DNA of 64,000 nucleotides from Granulicella cerasi (GCF_025685575.1 NZ_JAGSYD010000003.1:1-64000), one strand, 5' to 3'; positions 33,593 through 42,557 are shown, counted from the stretch's first letter. Notes: generated from the sequence alone by a model not told the origin. Translations and numbers: made by a program.

Positions 33593-34849
33593 CTAAACCG
33601 GCGTGATGATGCCGCCTACCGGAAGCGACTTCGGCAGAAGCTGCGGCCGACGCAGCTTGATCGCCTCCGCAATCGTGTCTACGTACTTCAGCCCCGCACC
33701 AGTGTTGAAGAGCACCACGCGGTCCGTTGACTTCAGCTCCCCGCTGGCGATCAGCTTGTCGTAAGCCGCCGTAGCAGCTGCGCCTTCGGGTGACAGGAAG
33801 AGGCCTTCGTTGGTCGCCCAGTCGGCGATGCTCGCCAGAATTTCTTCGTCCGTGCTCGCCACGACCGAGCCGCCTGAGTTTCTCACGATGTCCAGGATGA
33901 TCGAGTCGCCGTAGGGCTTCGGCACACGCAGACCGGCAGCCACGGTATCGGCGTTCTGGAAGAACTCGCTGGCCGCAGCGCCCGCGTCGTAAGCCGTCGC
34001 TATCGGCGCGCAGCCCGTGGCCTGAAGCGCGTACATCTTAGGGCGTTTGCCGGAGACCCACCCGAGCGCCTCCATCTCTTCGAACGCCTTCCACATGCCG
34101 ATCAGCCCCACACCACCGCCGGTCGGGTAAAAGACCGCGTCCGGATACTCCCAGCCAAGCTGTTCGACGAGCTCGTAGCCCATCGTTTTCTTGCCCTCGA
34201 CACGGAACGGCTCCTTGAGCGTGGAGATGTCGAACCAGATATCTTCTGCAGGCGTACCGGCCTCGCGCTGCGCCTTGATCGTCTCGCCGACGATGCGCGC
34301 GCAGTCGGAGATGAGGCCGTCGACCAGCGTTACGTCCGCGCCGTAAAGCACGCCTTCGAGGTGGTTCGCCAGCGGCACATCCTGCGGCATGTAGAGATGC
34401 GCCTTGATGCCCGCCGCGGCAGCGTACGCCGCCAGCGCCGAAGCGGCGTTGCCGGCCGATGGCACGGCGAGGTGCTTCAGTCCGTAGTGCTTTGCCATCG
34501 TCACGGCCAGACCGAGACCGCGCGCCTTGAAGGTTCCGGTCGGGTTCGCGCCCTCTTCCTTCACGAGCAGGCCGCTGTAGCGCTTGCTCTGCAGCATCGG
34601 CGTCCAGCCTTCGCCGAGCGACACAGGCTCGACTTCCGGCAGCACATCAGCGTAGCGCCACATGCCCAAGCTGCGCGGCGACGCAGCGGCGCGCTCGGCG
34701 ACGCGGTCGCGCGAGGCGGTGCGGCGAAGCTCGTCCATGTCATAGCGGACGTAGAGCGAGCCGGCGTCCAGCGGGCAAAGGGTTTGCGGAGTGTCGGCCG
34801 ATACGTGGTGGCCGCAACGTGCACATTCGAGGTAAGCAATCTTAGGCAT
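33593..34849 (-). CDS. thrC: Threonine synthase
   Basis: A 418-residue PLP enzyme converting O-phosphohomoserine to threonine. The PLP lysine lies in NPTGTFKARG (about residue 109), the phosphate loop in PSAGNAASALAAYAA, and GGVGLIGMWKAFEEM is the conserved fold-II segment. An N-terminal zinc-ribbon-like motif (CARCG, then LCPLDAG) resembles that of archaeal and acidobacterial threonine synthases. The start is set at the ATG at 34849; TTG at 34858 is an alternative. It is divergent from a HAD phosphatase gene. Confidence 0.93.
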   Translation of the reverse strand: MPKIAYLECARCGHHVSADTPQTLCPLDAGSLYVRYDMDELRRTASRDRVAERAAASPRSLGMWRYADVLPEVEPVSLGEGWTPMLQSKRYSGLLVKEEGANPTGTFKARGLGLAVTMAKHYGLKHLAVPSAGNAASALAAYAAAAGIKAHLYMPQDVPLANHLEGVLYGADVTLVDGLISDCARIVGETIKAQREAGTPAEDIWFDISTLKEPFRVEGKKTMGYELVEQLGWEYPDAVFYPTGGGVGLIGMWKAFEEMEALGWVSGKRPKMYALQATGCAPIATAYDAGAAASEFFQNADTVAAGLRVPKPYGDSIILDIVRNSGGSVVASTDEEILASIADWATNEGLFLSPEGAAATAAYDKLIASGELKSTDRVVLFNTGAGLKYVDTIAEAIKLRRPQLLPKSLPVGGIITPV

Positions 34850-34966
34850 CGCTCTCAAGGCTAACGCAGGCGAGCGGCGACTTTTTGCGCTTTGTCACGT
34901 CTTTCAGGCAGACTGCATAAGTTGGTGTGCGCCTCGACGCGCCGCTGCCCTGGGCCAAACCTTCTG

Positions 34967-35923
34967 ATGATTTCGAACGACACGCCGCCGCGCCTCATCG
35001 CCATCGATATGGATGGCACCCTCCTCAACTCCGAGGGGCAGGTGAGCAGCGCGAATCGCGCCGCCATTCGCGCCGCGGAAGAAGCAGGCTGCGAGGTGGT
35101 CATCGCCACCGGTCGGCGCCACTCGTTCGCCATGCAGCCGCTGCGTACGCTCGGTCTGAACCCAGCCCACGCACTCATCAGCTCCAATGGCACCGTCATT
35201 CGCTCAGTGAACGCGGATCTGCTGCATCGAAGCCATCTTTCTGTTGCGTCGGCTCGCTGGCTGGTCGAACATGCCGACGAGTTCCGCTCGGCAATGGTCT
35301 TCACCTTCGACCGCGTACAGCCCTCGGGCTTCGACCATCGCGGCGCTCTCGTCGCGCTGCACGAGCATGAACTGAACGACAACATCGGCCGCTGGATGGA
35401 AGCCAACCGTCCCTACTTCGAGTACGTCGACAAGCTTGAAAGCTCGCTCGCCAACGAAGACGACGCTCCCATTCAGGCGATGCTCTGTGGCTCGCTCGAA
35501 CGCATGGAAGCGGCACTGAATCGCCTGCTGGAAAGCCAGCGCGTAGCGATGGCCGGCGAAGAAACCGATGCATCCGAGATCACGATCCACCGCACGGCAT
35601 ATCCCGGCAAGGACCTGATGATCGTGGACATCCTGCCCGCGCGCTGCTCGAAGGCTTCGGCGCTGGAAATCCTGGCAAAAATGCGCGGCTGCACTGCGGA
35701 AGACGTTGTAGCCATCGGTGACAACTGGAACGACCTGCCGATGCTCGAGTACGCCGGACGCCCGATTGTGATGGCGAACGCGGTTGATTCCCTGCTCGAC
35801 CTGGGACACGAACGCGGCTGGCTTATCGCCCCATCAAACGATGAGGACGGCGTGCAGTGGGCCATCGAACAATGTTTGGCAAATCCCGCGCAATGCCTCG
35901 CGCAACCCGCCGCTGGGGCCTGA
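34967..35923 (+). CDS. Cof-type HAD-IIB phosphatase
   Basis: A 318-residue hydrolase. HAD motif I is IAIDMDGTLLN (about residues 10-20), motif II ISSNGT, motif III lysine in the LEILAKMRG region, and motif IV GDNWNDLPMLEYAG. The C2B cap lies between motifs II and III. Members dephosphorylate sugar phosphates, pyridoxal phosphate or flavin precursors; the substrate is not evident. The ATG at 34967 is chosen because family members start just before motif I. Confidence 0.92.
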   Translation: MISNDTPPRLIAIDMDGTLLNSEGQVSSANRAAIRAAEEAGCEVVIATGRRHSFAMQPLRTLGLNPAHALISSNGTVIRSVNADLLHRSHLSVASARWLVEHADEFRSAMVFTFDRVQPSGFDHRGALVALHEHELNDNIGRWMEANRPYFEYVDKLESSLANEDDAPIQAMLCGSLERMEAALNRLLESQRVAMAGEETDASEITIHRTAYPGKDLMIVDILPARCSKASALEILAKMRGCTAEDVVAIGDNWNDLPMLEYAGRPIVMANAVDSLLDLGHERGWLIAPSNDEDGVQWAIEQCLANPAQCLAQPAAGA

Positions 35924-35965
35924 AATCGCCGCTAACGATTCGCCCGGATGGTAGTCTTAAAGATA

Positions 35966-36658
35966 ATGATCCCCTGCTCCAAGGTGCGTTTGGTTGCGCT
36001 GCTGGCGTTGTGTGCCACGGGCCTTTCTGCGCATGCGTTGGAGCGGATCACACTGCGCACAGGCTTTGCGTATGACTGCACGCGGCATGAGCCGATCGAA
36101 GGCGGACACGTCCGCCTCTACATCGACAAGGACGGCAGCAACTACGTCGATCTCTCGGCCGAGCAGATCGCCAGCGTGGACGTTCTGCCCGATCCTCCGC
36201 CGCCACCCGTGGTGACGGTAGCCGTAGCGCCCCCGGCGAACGTCGACGTGCGTGAGCTGCTCTCGACCGCAGGCGAAAAGCACAACATCGATGTCGACCT
36301 GCTGGCAAGCGTAGTCCGCGCCGAAAGCGGCGGACGTTCACGCGCAGTGTCACGCACCGGCGCTCAGGGCCTGATGCAGTTGATGCCCGGCACCGCACAT
36401 CAGCTTGGCGTGCAGGACGCTTTCCAGCCTGACCAGAACATCAATGGCGGCACGGCGTATCTCGATGCGCTGCTGACCCGCTACCACGACAACGTCGTGC
36501 TCGCGCTGGCTGCATACAACGCTGGCCCCGGAGCGGTGGACCGCTACCACGGCGTGCCTCCGTACCGCGAGACGCGCCAGTACGTGACGCGCGTGGTGAA
36601 CGAGTTCAAGCGCCGCAAAGCGGCCGCAGCTCGTCAGGTAAAACTGGCGCAGCGTTAG
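35966..36658 (+). CDS. Lytic transglycosylase, SLT domain
   Basis: A 230-residue secreted enzyme that cleaves peptidoglycan, forming 1,6-anhydro-MurNAc ends. The signal peptide covers residues 1-24 (cleaved near AHA). The SLT domain (from about residue 95) has the catalytic Glu in VVRAESGG, then GAQGLMQLMPGTAHQLGV, NINGGTAYL and LALAAYNAGPGAV, all diagnostic. An ATG at 35948 is an alternative start. It follows the HAD gene by 42 bases and precedes the LPG-synthase-type protein. Confidence 0.95.
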   Translation: MIPCSKVRLVALLALCATGLSAHALERITLRTGFAYDCTRHEPIEGGHVRLYIDKDGSNYVDLSAEQIASVDVLPDPPPPPVVTVAVAPPANVDVRELLSTAGEKHNIDVDLLASVVRAESGGRSRAVSRTGAQGLMQLMPGTAHQLGVQDAFQPDQNINGGTAYLDALLTRYHDNVVLALAAYNAGPGAVDRYHGVPPYRETRQYVTRVVNEFKRRKAAAARQVKLAQR

Positions 36659-36692
36659 ATCGCCACGCAATCTCTGTAGAATCCTGAGCAAG

Positions 36693-37730
36693 ATGCTCAA
36701 GCCCCGCACTTTCCTCATCTTCGTCCTGGCGCTGCTACTCATCGCCGGGCTGTGGTGGGCGCGCACGCATGTTGCCTTCGACTGGCATAATCTTCGGCTG
36801 CAACTCCGCACGGTGCGCTGGAGCTTCGTGCTCGCGGGCTGCGCGGTCATCTATCTCTCGATGACATTCCGCGCATGGCGCTGGCAACTGCTGCTGGGCA
36901 GCGAAGGGCGCAACAGCTCCGGCGCGAAGCTCGTCGCCGCACAGTTCGCGGGCTTCACCGCGGTTGCGCTCTTCGGTCGCGTTGCCGACCTCACGCGGCC
37001 CTATCTGCTCGCCCGGCGCACCCAGACCTCCGTGGCCACGCAGCTTGCGGTCTATTCGCTGGAGCGCGCCTATGATCTCGCCGCGGCGGCGATCCTCTTC
37101 TCGACCACGCTGCTCTTCATGCCGCGCACCGTCCCTCACCACGAGTACTACGTCCGCGCAGGTGTCGTGGCGATGGCAGGAACACTCTTCCTCGTCGGCT
37201 TTGCGCTGGCCGTGCGCTTCACGGGGATGCAGCTTGCGTCAATGGCTCGCGGCGTCTTCCGCATCGTCTCGCAGGAGTTCGCCAACGGCGTCGCGGTGAA
37301 GCTACTAGACTTTCGCCAGGGTATGCTGGCGCTCTCATCTGCGATGCAGCTATTCGCAGCGTTGCTGTGGTCGCTGGCGATCTGGGCTCTGATTGCGGCG
37401 GCTTACTTCCTCACCGCGCGAGCGTTCGTCAACACCGCACAGCTCGCAGGCTTCACCATCGCCAGCACAATGCTGCTGATGGCCACAAGCATGGGCGGCT
37501 CGCTGTTTCAGCTTCCCATCGTCGGCTGGTTCACGCAAACCGGCGTCCTCGCCGTTGCGCTGCACAAGTTCTTCGACGTACCGCTGGAAGTCGCTACCGC
37601 AGCCGGCGCGCTGATGCTCCTCACCACCACTCTCAGCGTTGTGCCAGCGGGAGTGATGGCCGCACGCATCGAAGGCGTCAGTCTTCGCACGGCGGCACAA
37701 GCAGGCGAAGCAGCCGCCGAAGTCAGCTAG
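36693..37730 (+). CDS. Flippase-like / lysylphosphatidylglycerol synthase TM-domain protein
   Basis: A 345-residue inner-membrane protein with about eight helices, in the UPF0104/LPG_synthase_TM family. Marker segments are MTFRAWRWQLLL, LFGRVADLTRPYLLARRT and GSLFQLPIVGWFTQTG. It lacks the cytoplasmic synthase domain of MprF, so transport or flipping of a lipid-linked molecule is more likely than synthesis. Its stop codon shares the ctag tetramer with the stop of the convergent VWFA-related gene. Confidence 0.85.
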   Translation: MLKPRTFLIFVLALLLIAGLWWARTHVAFDWHNLRLQLRTVRWSFVLAGCAVIYLSMTFRAWRWQLLLGSEGRNSSGAKLVAAQFAGFTAVALFGRVADLTRPYLLARRTQTSVATQLAVYSLERAYDLAAAAILFSTTLLFMPRTVPHHEYYVRAGVVAMAGTLFLVGFALAVRFTGMQLASMARGVFRIVSQEFANGVAVKLLDFRQGMLALSSAMQLFAALLWSLAIWALIAAAYFLTARAFVNTAQLAGFTIASTMLLMATSMGGSLFQLPIVGWFTQTGVLAVALHKFFDVPLEVATAAGALMLLTTTLSVVPAGVMAARIEGVSLRTAAQAGEAAAEVS

Positions 37731-39274
37731 GGCAGCGTGACGTCAGCGGTGCCCATGCGGCCATTGCGCGCATCGCGCACCACGAAGCGAATGCGACGCG
37801 CGGTGGCCTGAGGCTCAGCGGCAAGGTGATACTCCGCTCCGCCCACGTCGCCACGCGGATACGTCTCTTCGCTGGCGGCGTGGCCGATGATCTTGCCCTT
37901 GGCGTCGTACCAGGCCGCAGCGATCGTCGCCTCGCAAACCTGCTTGCCTTCAGGCGTAGGGTCCGACCAGGCGATGCCCTTCTCATCGACGTGAAGCTGC
38001 CAGTGACCATCGTTGGTCTTCTGTACATGCAGCGCCAGCCCGTTGTACGACAGCGCCGACGTGAGCGCAGAGCTCAGGTCGAGCTGCAGGTTCGCTCGCA
38101 CCTGCTTCGGGTCCATCGCCTTATCGAGCACCGGGTTCAAGTCAGCTTCGGCATGAGCGTAGTAACCCTCGCGCGTGACCGCGATCAGGGCTTTATCGTT
38201 CAGCGTGATCCGCGTCTTGTGGTAATCCGTCTTGCCCTCGGGCGAGTTCGGCACGTACGCCAGCGTGTAGTACGTTCGGCCCTTACTGATACCTTCGCCA
38301 ATGACGTTTTCGATGTCGTTACGACCGCGGAAGGCCATGCCACCTGTCGAGTCGGCAAGGCTCGTAAAGCTGATCGAACCGCTGCCGCCCATCGGATCAT
38401 TGCCCAGCGCGTCGGTGGACATGTCGAGATCATCGGGCGTATCCGGGATGATTGTGGCCGTCTTTCCTGGTGAGGGATCGATCGTGTAAAGAGTCACGCG
38501 CGCTGCGAGCAGGCGCGAAGTTACGCGGCGCATCGCCGCTTCAATCGTGTCGATCGTGCCGTCGTCCATGCCATCCAGCGACGCCGACGGGAAACCAAGG
38601 CCCACCCACAGCAGATTCTTACGGCCGGCGGTTCCGGTAGAGGCCTGCGCGATCTGCTGCAACGCAGCCATCACCTGAGCCATTCGCTCCACGGCCACAG
38701 CACCGGTGCGCTGGTCGGCTTTGAACGGAATGCCCGGCATGTGCTTCTTCACAATCTGGATCAACGCGTCGCGGTCCTGCGTATAGTCGTGAAGCTCCTG
38801 AAAGGTCGTACTGGTGGCGACAAGTAACTGCGTCGCCTGCGGCAATACCGCAGGCTGGGTTTGGAGATACTTCACCATCATCTGGCGCGAGTACGCAGAG
38901 TCCTCGAAACGTGTGTTCAGCTCATCCAGCACAAGGATGGTCACCGGTGCGTTCCCAATCTTCGAGAGGTCAGCTGCAGACTTCACAATCGGCGTCGCGC
39001 TGGGCGGCATCTGGTGTTCGTCCGGGCCTTCAAAGTGGCGGATGCGCTGCTCGACGCCGTTGTCGAATACCTTAAAGTCGTCCTGGGTGAGCTTGCGCTG
39101 GACGAGGTTGCCCTTCTTGTCGGTCACCACAACGTCCAGCACGACGAGCTGCGTCGTCACATGCAGCGTGCCGCCATCGGGCTGCTGCGACTGCGCGGCA
39201 CTTCGTCCAGAAACACCCACAAACGCCGCCATGCAGGCAGCCAGTAAGAACACACGCACGCGCCACGACATCAT
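37727..39274 (-). CDS. Secreted VWFA-related domain protein
   Basis: A 515-residue exported protein with a signal peptide (residues about 1-24) and the N-terminal VVLDVVVTDKKGNLV, LTQDDFKVFDNG pattern of the acidobacterial VWFA-related family. A von Willebrand A-like fold begins at VTILVLDELNTRF, a variant MIDAS where the first Asp lies in LDELN, and continues to the GKNLLWVGLGFPSA-like strand. The C-terminal domain is beta-rich. Function is unknown. The ATG at 39274 has tgagg about ten bases upstream; a TTG lies at 39283. Confidence 0.88.
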   Translation of the reverse strand: MMSWRVRVFLLAACMAAFVGVSGRSAAQSQQPDGGTLHVTTQLVVLDVVVTDKKGNLVQRKLTQDDFKVFDNGVEQRIRHFEGPDEHQMPPSATPIVKSAADLSKIGNAPVTILVLDELNTRFEDSAYSRQMMVKYLQTQPAVLPQATQLLVATSTTFQELHDYTQDRDALIQIVKKHMPGIPFKADQRTGAVAVERMAQVMAALQQIAQASTGTAGRKNLLWVGLGFPSASLDGMDDGTIDTIEAAMRRVTSRLLAARVTLYTIDPSPGKTATIIPDTPDDLDMSTDALGNDPMGGSGSISFTSLADSTGGMAFRGRNDIENVIGEGISKGRTYYTLAYVPNSPEGKTDYHKTRITLNDKALIAVTREGYYAHAEADLNPVLDKAMDPKQVRANLQLDLSSALTSALSYNGLALHVQKTNDGHWQLHVDEKGIAWSDPTPEGKQVCEATIAAAWYDAKGKIIGHAASEETYPRGDVGGAEYHLAAEPQATARRIRFVVRDARNGRMGTADVTLP

Positions 39275-39404
39275 CGGATGCAAACCTCACAGGAAGGGCA
39301 AAGCTTTCTCATCCTAAACGTTCAACCGCGTGAATAGTTGCGTTGGAACGCCCAGGAAGCACCACAGCCAGCCCTCTTTCACCGCAGGTACAATCATAGG
39401 CGCT

Positions 39405-39893
39405 ATGAAATGTCCGTTCTGCGGGTTCACCCAAGATAAGGTGATTGACTCGCGCGAAAGCAAGGAAGCTGACTCGATTCGCCGCAGGCGCGAATGCGAG
39501 CGCTGCAACAAGCGGTTCACCACCTATGAACGCCTCGACGAGATCCCCTACATGGTGGTGAAAAAGGACGGTCGCCGCGAGAAATTCGATCGCCAGAAGG
39601 TGCTCCAGGGCCTGCTGCACTCCTGCCAGAAGCGCACGGTTTCTGTCGTGCAGATGCAGCAGATCGTCGACGCCGTCGAAACCTTCGTGGTCGACTCCGC
39701 CGAGCGCGAGCGCCCCACGACAGCTATCGGCGAACTCATCATGGCGCGCCTGAAGGACATCGATACGGTCGCCTATATCCGCTTCGCCAGCGTGTATCGC
39801 GACTTCAAGGACGTCAACGAATTCAAGGAAGAGCTCGAAGGCCTGCTGCGCGGCAGCAAGGATCCCCTCCGCGCTCGCCGCAACCTGCGCTAG
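39405..39893 (+). CDS. nrdR: Transcriptional repressor NrdR
   Basis: A 162-residue regulator of ribonucleotide reductase genes. The zinc ribbon reads MKCPFCG..DKVIDSR with the second pair in CERCNKRFTTYER; an ATP-cone domain follows (VVKKDGRREKFDRQKV, AVETFVVDSAERE). It senses ATP/dATP balance and binds NrdR boxes upstream of nrd genes, none of which are in the window. The start at 39405 gives the universal MKCPFC beginning. It precedes the isocitrate dehydrogenase gene by 27 bases. Confidence 0.97.
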   Translation: MKCPFCGFTQDKVIDSRESKEADSIRRRRECERCNKRFTTYERLDEIPYMVVKKDGRREKFDRQKVLQGLLHSCQKRTVSVVQMQQIVDAVETFVVDSAERERPTTAIGELIMARLKDIDTVAYIRFASVYRDFKDVNEFKEELEGLLRGSKDPLRARRNLR

Positions 39894-39920
39894 AAGATTC
39901 AGAAACGAAGGAGAAAGTAG

Positions 39921-40943
39921 ATGGCTGAAGTTCGCACACACAAGATCACGCTGGTTCCCGGCGATGGCATTGGTCCTGAAGTCTCGGCAGTGATGGTCGC
40001 CGCGGTGGAAGCTGCCGGCAAGAAGTTCGGCGCTGCCTTCGAGTGGCACTCTTTTGAAGCCGGCGCGGACGCCCACGCGAAGAACGGTGTACTGATCCCC
40101 GAAGAGCTCTACAAGTCGATCGAGACGAACAAGGTCGCCATCAAGGGACCGACCGCGACTCCCATCGGCGGCGGCTTCTCGTCGATCAACGTGGCGATGC
40201 GCAAGAAGTTCGACCTCTACGCGAACGTACGCCCGGTGAAGTCCCTGCCCGGCCTTGAGACAAAGTACCCCGGCATCGATCTCGTGATCTTCCGCGAGAA
40301 TACCGAAGATCTCTACGCCGGCCTCGAAGTGATGGTCAACCCCGACATCGCGCAGAGCCTGAAGATCATCACGCGCAAGGGTTCGACACGTATCGCCGAG
40401 GCCGCCTTCGAGTATGCGAAGAACAACGGCCGCAAGAAGGTGCACTCGATTCACAAGGCAAACATCATGAAGATGTCCGACGGACTCTTCATCAAGTGCA
40501 CGAAGGAAGTCGCGGAGAAGAACACCGAGATCGCCTACTTCGAGCACATCGTGGACAACGCCTGCATGCAGCTTGTGATGAACCCGTACCAGTACGATGT
40601 GATCCTTACCGAGAACCTCTACGGCGACATCCTCAGCGATCTCTGCTCGGGCCTCATCGGCGGCCTCGGCCTGGTCCCGGGCGCGAACATCGGCAAGGAC
40701 TGCGCGATCTTCGAGGCCGTGCACGGCTCGGCTCCGGACATCGCAGGTCAGGACAAGGCGAACCCCACGGCGTTGCTGCAGTCGGCCGTGATGATGCTGC
40801 ACTACCTTGGCGAGAACGAGGCAGGTACGGCGCTGCAGTCCGCTATCGAAAAGGTCTACGCCGAAGGCAAGACGCTGACCGGCGACGTTGGCGGCAACGC
40901 TGGCACGAAGGCATTCGGCGAAGCGGTTCTCGCAGCGCTGTAA
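39921..40943 (+). CDS. Isocitrate dehydrogenase, NAD type
   Basis: A 340-residue enzyme of the isocitrate/isopropylmalate dehydrogenase family. ITLVPGDGIGPEV begins the Rossmann-like fold. GGGFSSINVAMRKKFDLYANVRP, with the Ser of the isocitrate-binding motif, and the NTEDLYAGLE segment point to isocitrate rather than isopropylmalate. The DVILTENLYGDILSDL and VHGSAPDIAGQ motifs complete the active site. Homoisocitrate dehydrogenase is a less likely alternative. An aaggagaaag site precedes the ATG. A strong hairpin follows the stop (40982-41023). Confidence 0.92.
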   Translation: MAEVRTHKITLVPGDGIGPEVSAVMVAAVEAAGKKFGAAFEWHSFEAGADAHAKNGVLIPEELYKSIETNKVAIKGPTATPIGGGFSSINVAMRKKFDLYANVRPVKSLPGLETKYPGIDLVIFRENTEDLYAGLEVMVNPDIAQSLKIITRKGSTRIAEAAFEYAKNNGRKKVHSIHKANIMKMSDGLFIKCTKEVAEKNTEIAYFEHIVDNACMQLVMNPYQYDVILTENLYGDILSDLCSGLIGGLGLVPGANIGKDCAIFEAVHGSAPDIAGQDKANPTALLQSAVMMLHYLGENEAGTALQSAIEKVYAEGKTLTGDVGGNAGTKAFGEAVLAAL

Positions 40944-40960
40944 CTCATTCGAGGACTCAA

Positions 40961-41347
40961 ATGACAGTCCGCAAAGCATTCAAGGCCGCAGCGATCACGC
41001 TCTTTGTGATCTTCTGCGGCCTTGTTGTTTCTGCGCTGCTCCTTTACTGGAGGAACCGCAGACTTCAGATTGCAGACGAAGCAACCTTCGAGATGAAGGC
41101 AGTTGAACTCGAGCGCGCCCTACCCGCCGGCACTCCGCGAGCAGCCGTCGAAGACTATGCAAGACAGCACGATCTGGACATCGTCGAAGATGGCTCGTCG
41201 AATGTCGTCTTCAGACTCCAGCGCATCCATTCAGCGCAGTGGTATTGCGGGTACTGGATAGGAGTCGAGCAACTTGGCTTCGACTCGAAGAGTGATGCGG
41301 CTCCCCGCACAACAGCGCGCCGCCATACCGACGGTGACTGCTTGTGA
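40961..41347 (+). CDS. Small single-pass membrane protein, unknown
   Basis: A 128-residue protein with one membrane helix (about residues 10-30: AITLFVIFCGLVVSALLLYW) and a soluble C-terminal part with a helix (EATFEMKAVELERALPAG) and an Arg-rich tail. I do not recognise it. A gagga site lies six bases before the ATG at 40961. The first 25 codons coincide with a strong hairpin (separate entry), so part of the transcription from the upstream gene may stop inside this gene. Confidence 0.65.
   Translation: MTVRKAFKAAAITLFVIFCGLVVSALLLYWRNRRLQIADEATFEMKAVELERALPAGTPRAAVEDYARQHDLDIVEDGSSNVVFRLQRIHSAQWYCGYWIGVEQLGFDSKSDAAPRTTARRHTDGDCL
40982..41030 (+). terminator. Strong hairpin inside the 128-aa protein gene
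   Basis: An outer 10-bp stem (40982-40991 with 41014-41023) and an inner 6-bp stem (40993-40998 with 41006-41011) with a 7-base loop, followed by gttgttt. The structure looks like a terminator or attenuator for the isocitrate dehydrogenase transcript but lies wholly within codons 8-24 of the next gene. Confidence 0.6.
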
Positions 41348-41380
41348 CGAACTGGGACACAAAGGCGCATCATAGAAGCT

Positions 41381-42133
41381 GTGAAGACGCTCGTTACGAC
41401 CTCGCTCCTCTTTGCCGCCTCCCTCTCGCTCGCCGGATGCAAGTCCAACAAGCCCCAACCTACTGAGTCCACCAACAACGCTGCCGCAGCCGTCCCCGCC
41501 GACGCAGGCACGATCTCCGGCGTGGTGAACTTCTCCGGCAAAGCGCCGGAACGCGTCAAGATCGACATGACGATGGATCCGGCGTGCGGCATGACCGCAG
41601 GCACGAACCTCAGCGAGCAATTCGTGGTGACCGGCGGAAAGCTCGCCAATGTGTACGTTTACGTAAAGGGCGTGAAGCCGAGCAGCGCGCCCGCAGGCCA
41701 GGCACCCGTTTCGCTCGATCAGAAGGGCTGCAAGTACGTGCCGCACGTCATCGCACTGCAGCAGGGCGGAAGCGTAAAGTTCACGAACTCCGACCCCACC
41801 ATGCATAACGTGCACACCATGCCGGAGATGAATGCCACCGTAGACGTGAGCGAAGGCCCCATGAGCGGCTCCGACACCAAGCAGTTCGCGAAGGCCGAGA
41901 CAATGATCCCCGTCCGCTGCAACAACCATCCGTGGATGAACGCCTTCATCAACGTCGCCGACTCGCCGTACTTTGCCGTCACCGGCACCGACGGCAGCTT
42001 CACCATCAAGGGCCTCGCGCCGGGAACCTATACCGTCGCAGCCGTGCATGAGAAGCTCGGCGAACAGGATGTGCAGGTCACGGTCCCCGCCAAGGCAACC
42101 GCAAAGGCCGCGTTTACGTTCCAAGCGAAGTAA
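41381..42133 (+). CDS. Lipoprotein with cupredoxin-like and carboxypeptidase-regulatory-like parts
   Basis: A 250-residue lipoprotein (lipobox LAGC, Cys20). A plastocyanin-like segment has VKFTNSDPTMHNVHTMPEM and IPVRCNNHPWMNAF, placing His, Cys, His and Met as in a type-1 copper site. The C-terminal TDGSFTIKGLAPGTYTVAAVHEKLG is a carboxypeptidase-regulatory-like repeat. Related proteins are found beside respiratory or copper proteins in Acidobacteriota. Start is GTG at 41381. It may carry electrons or bind copper at the membrane; that is inferred from the motif. Confidence 0.8.
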   Translation: MKTLVTTSLLFAASLSLAGCKSNKPQPTESTNNAAAAVPADAGTISGVVNFSGKAPERVKIDMTMDPACGMTAGTNLSEQFVVTGGKLANVYVYVKGVKPSSAPAGQAPVSLDQKGCKYVPHVIALQQGGSVKFTNSDPTMHNVHTMPEMNATVDVSEGPMSGSDTKQFAKAETMIPVRCNNHPWMNAFINVADSPYFAVTGTDGSFTIKGLAPGTYTVAAVHEKLGEQDVQVTVPAKATAKAAFTFQAK

Positions 42134-42157
42134 GTAGATTCGCTAGGAGCGTAGCCC

Positions 42158-42463
42158 ATGGGCGTGGCACTCGTTACACACAATATTCCGCTGTGGTTTC
42201 TCGTGCTCAGCCTGTTCCTGCCGCGCCTTTGCATCGCGCTCGCGTTCCTGCAACATACGATGGGCCAGTACATTCCGTCAGCGGTCGGGCTCATTCCGAT
42301 CCTCGTCTGGCTGCTGGTGCCTCGCATCCTCATCCTCTTCTGGATCTATCAGGACCAGGGCATCGGCCTCTGGTTCCTGATCCACGCTATTGCACTGTTG
42401 CTGGCCTGGGGCGGCGGAGGCACCCGCGTGGTGCGCCGCCGACGCGTCGAGGTCATTGACTAG
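42158..42463 (+). CDS. Small integral membrane protein, unknown
   Basis: A 101-residue protein with three hydrophobic segments (about residues 11-33, 42-63 and 68-85) and an Arg-rich end (RVVRRRRVEVID). I do not recognise a family. It follows the cupredoxin-like lipoprotein by 24 bases with a possible ribosome binding site (taggagcg), so the two may be co-expressed. Confidence 0.7.
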   Translation: MGVALVTHNIPLWFLVLSLFLPRLCIALAFLQHTMGQYIPSAVGLIPILVWLLVPRILILFWIYQDQGIGLWFLIHAIALLLAWGGGGTRVVRRRRVEVID

Positions 42464-42503
42464 CGTTTCTTACGGCAAATAAGCGCTTGGCTATATCGCA
42501 ATT

Positions 42504-42557
42504 CTTATCGGGCGATAAGTAAAACCAGCGTTATAGGGGATAACCAATCCGTTATCC
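42504..42557 (+). promoter_or_regulatory. Paired inverted repeats in the asd leader
   Basis: Two short inverted repeats: cttatc-gggc-gataag (42504-42519) and ggataac-caatcc-gttatcc (42538-42557). Both carry a TTATC/GATAA core. The second ends seven bases before the asd start codon, where no Shine-Dalgarno sequence is visible. They could be operator sites or a leader structure controlling asd-lysC-dapB. Confidence 0.45.

Noticed and set aside
39309-40979. A 556-codon minus-strand open frame
   Set aside because: It lies wholly antisense to nrdR and the isocitrate dehydrogenase gene, both with strong family motifs; long antisense frames are common in GC-rich DNA.
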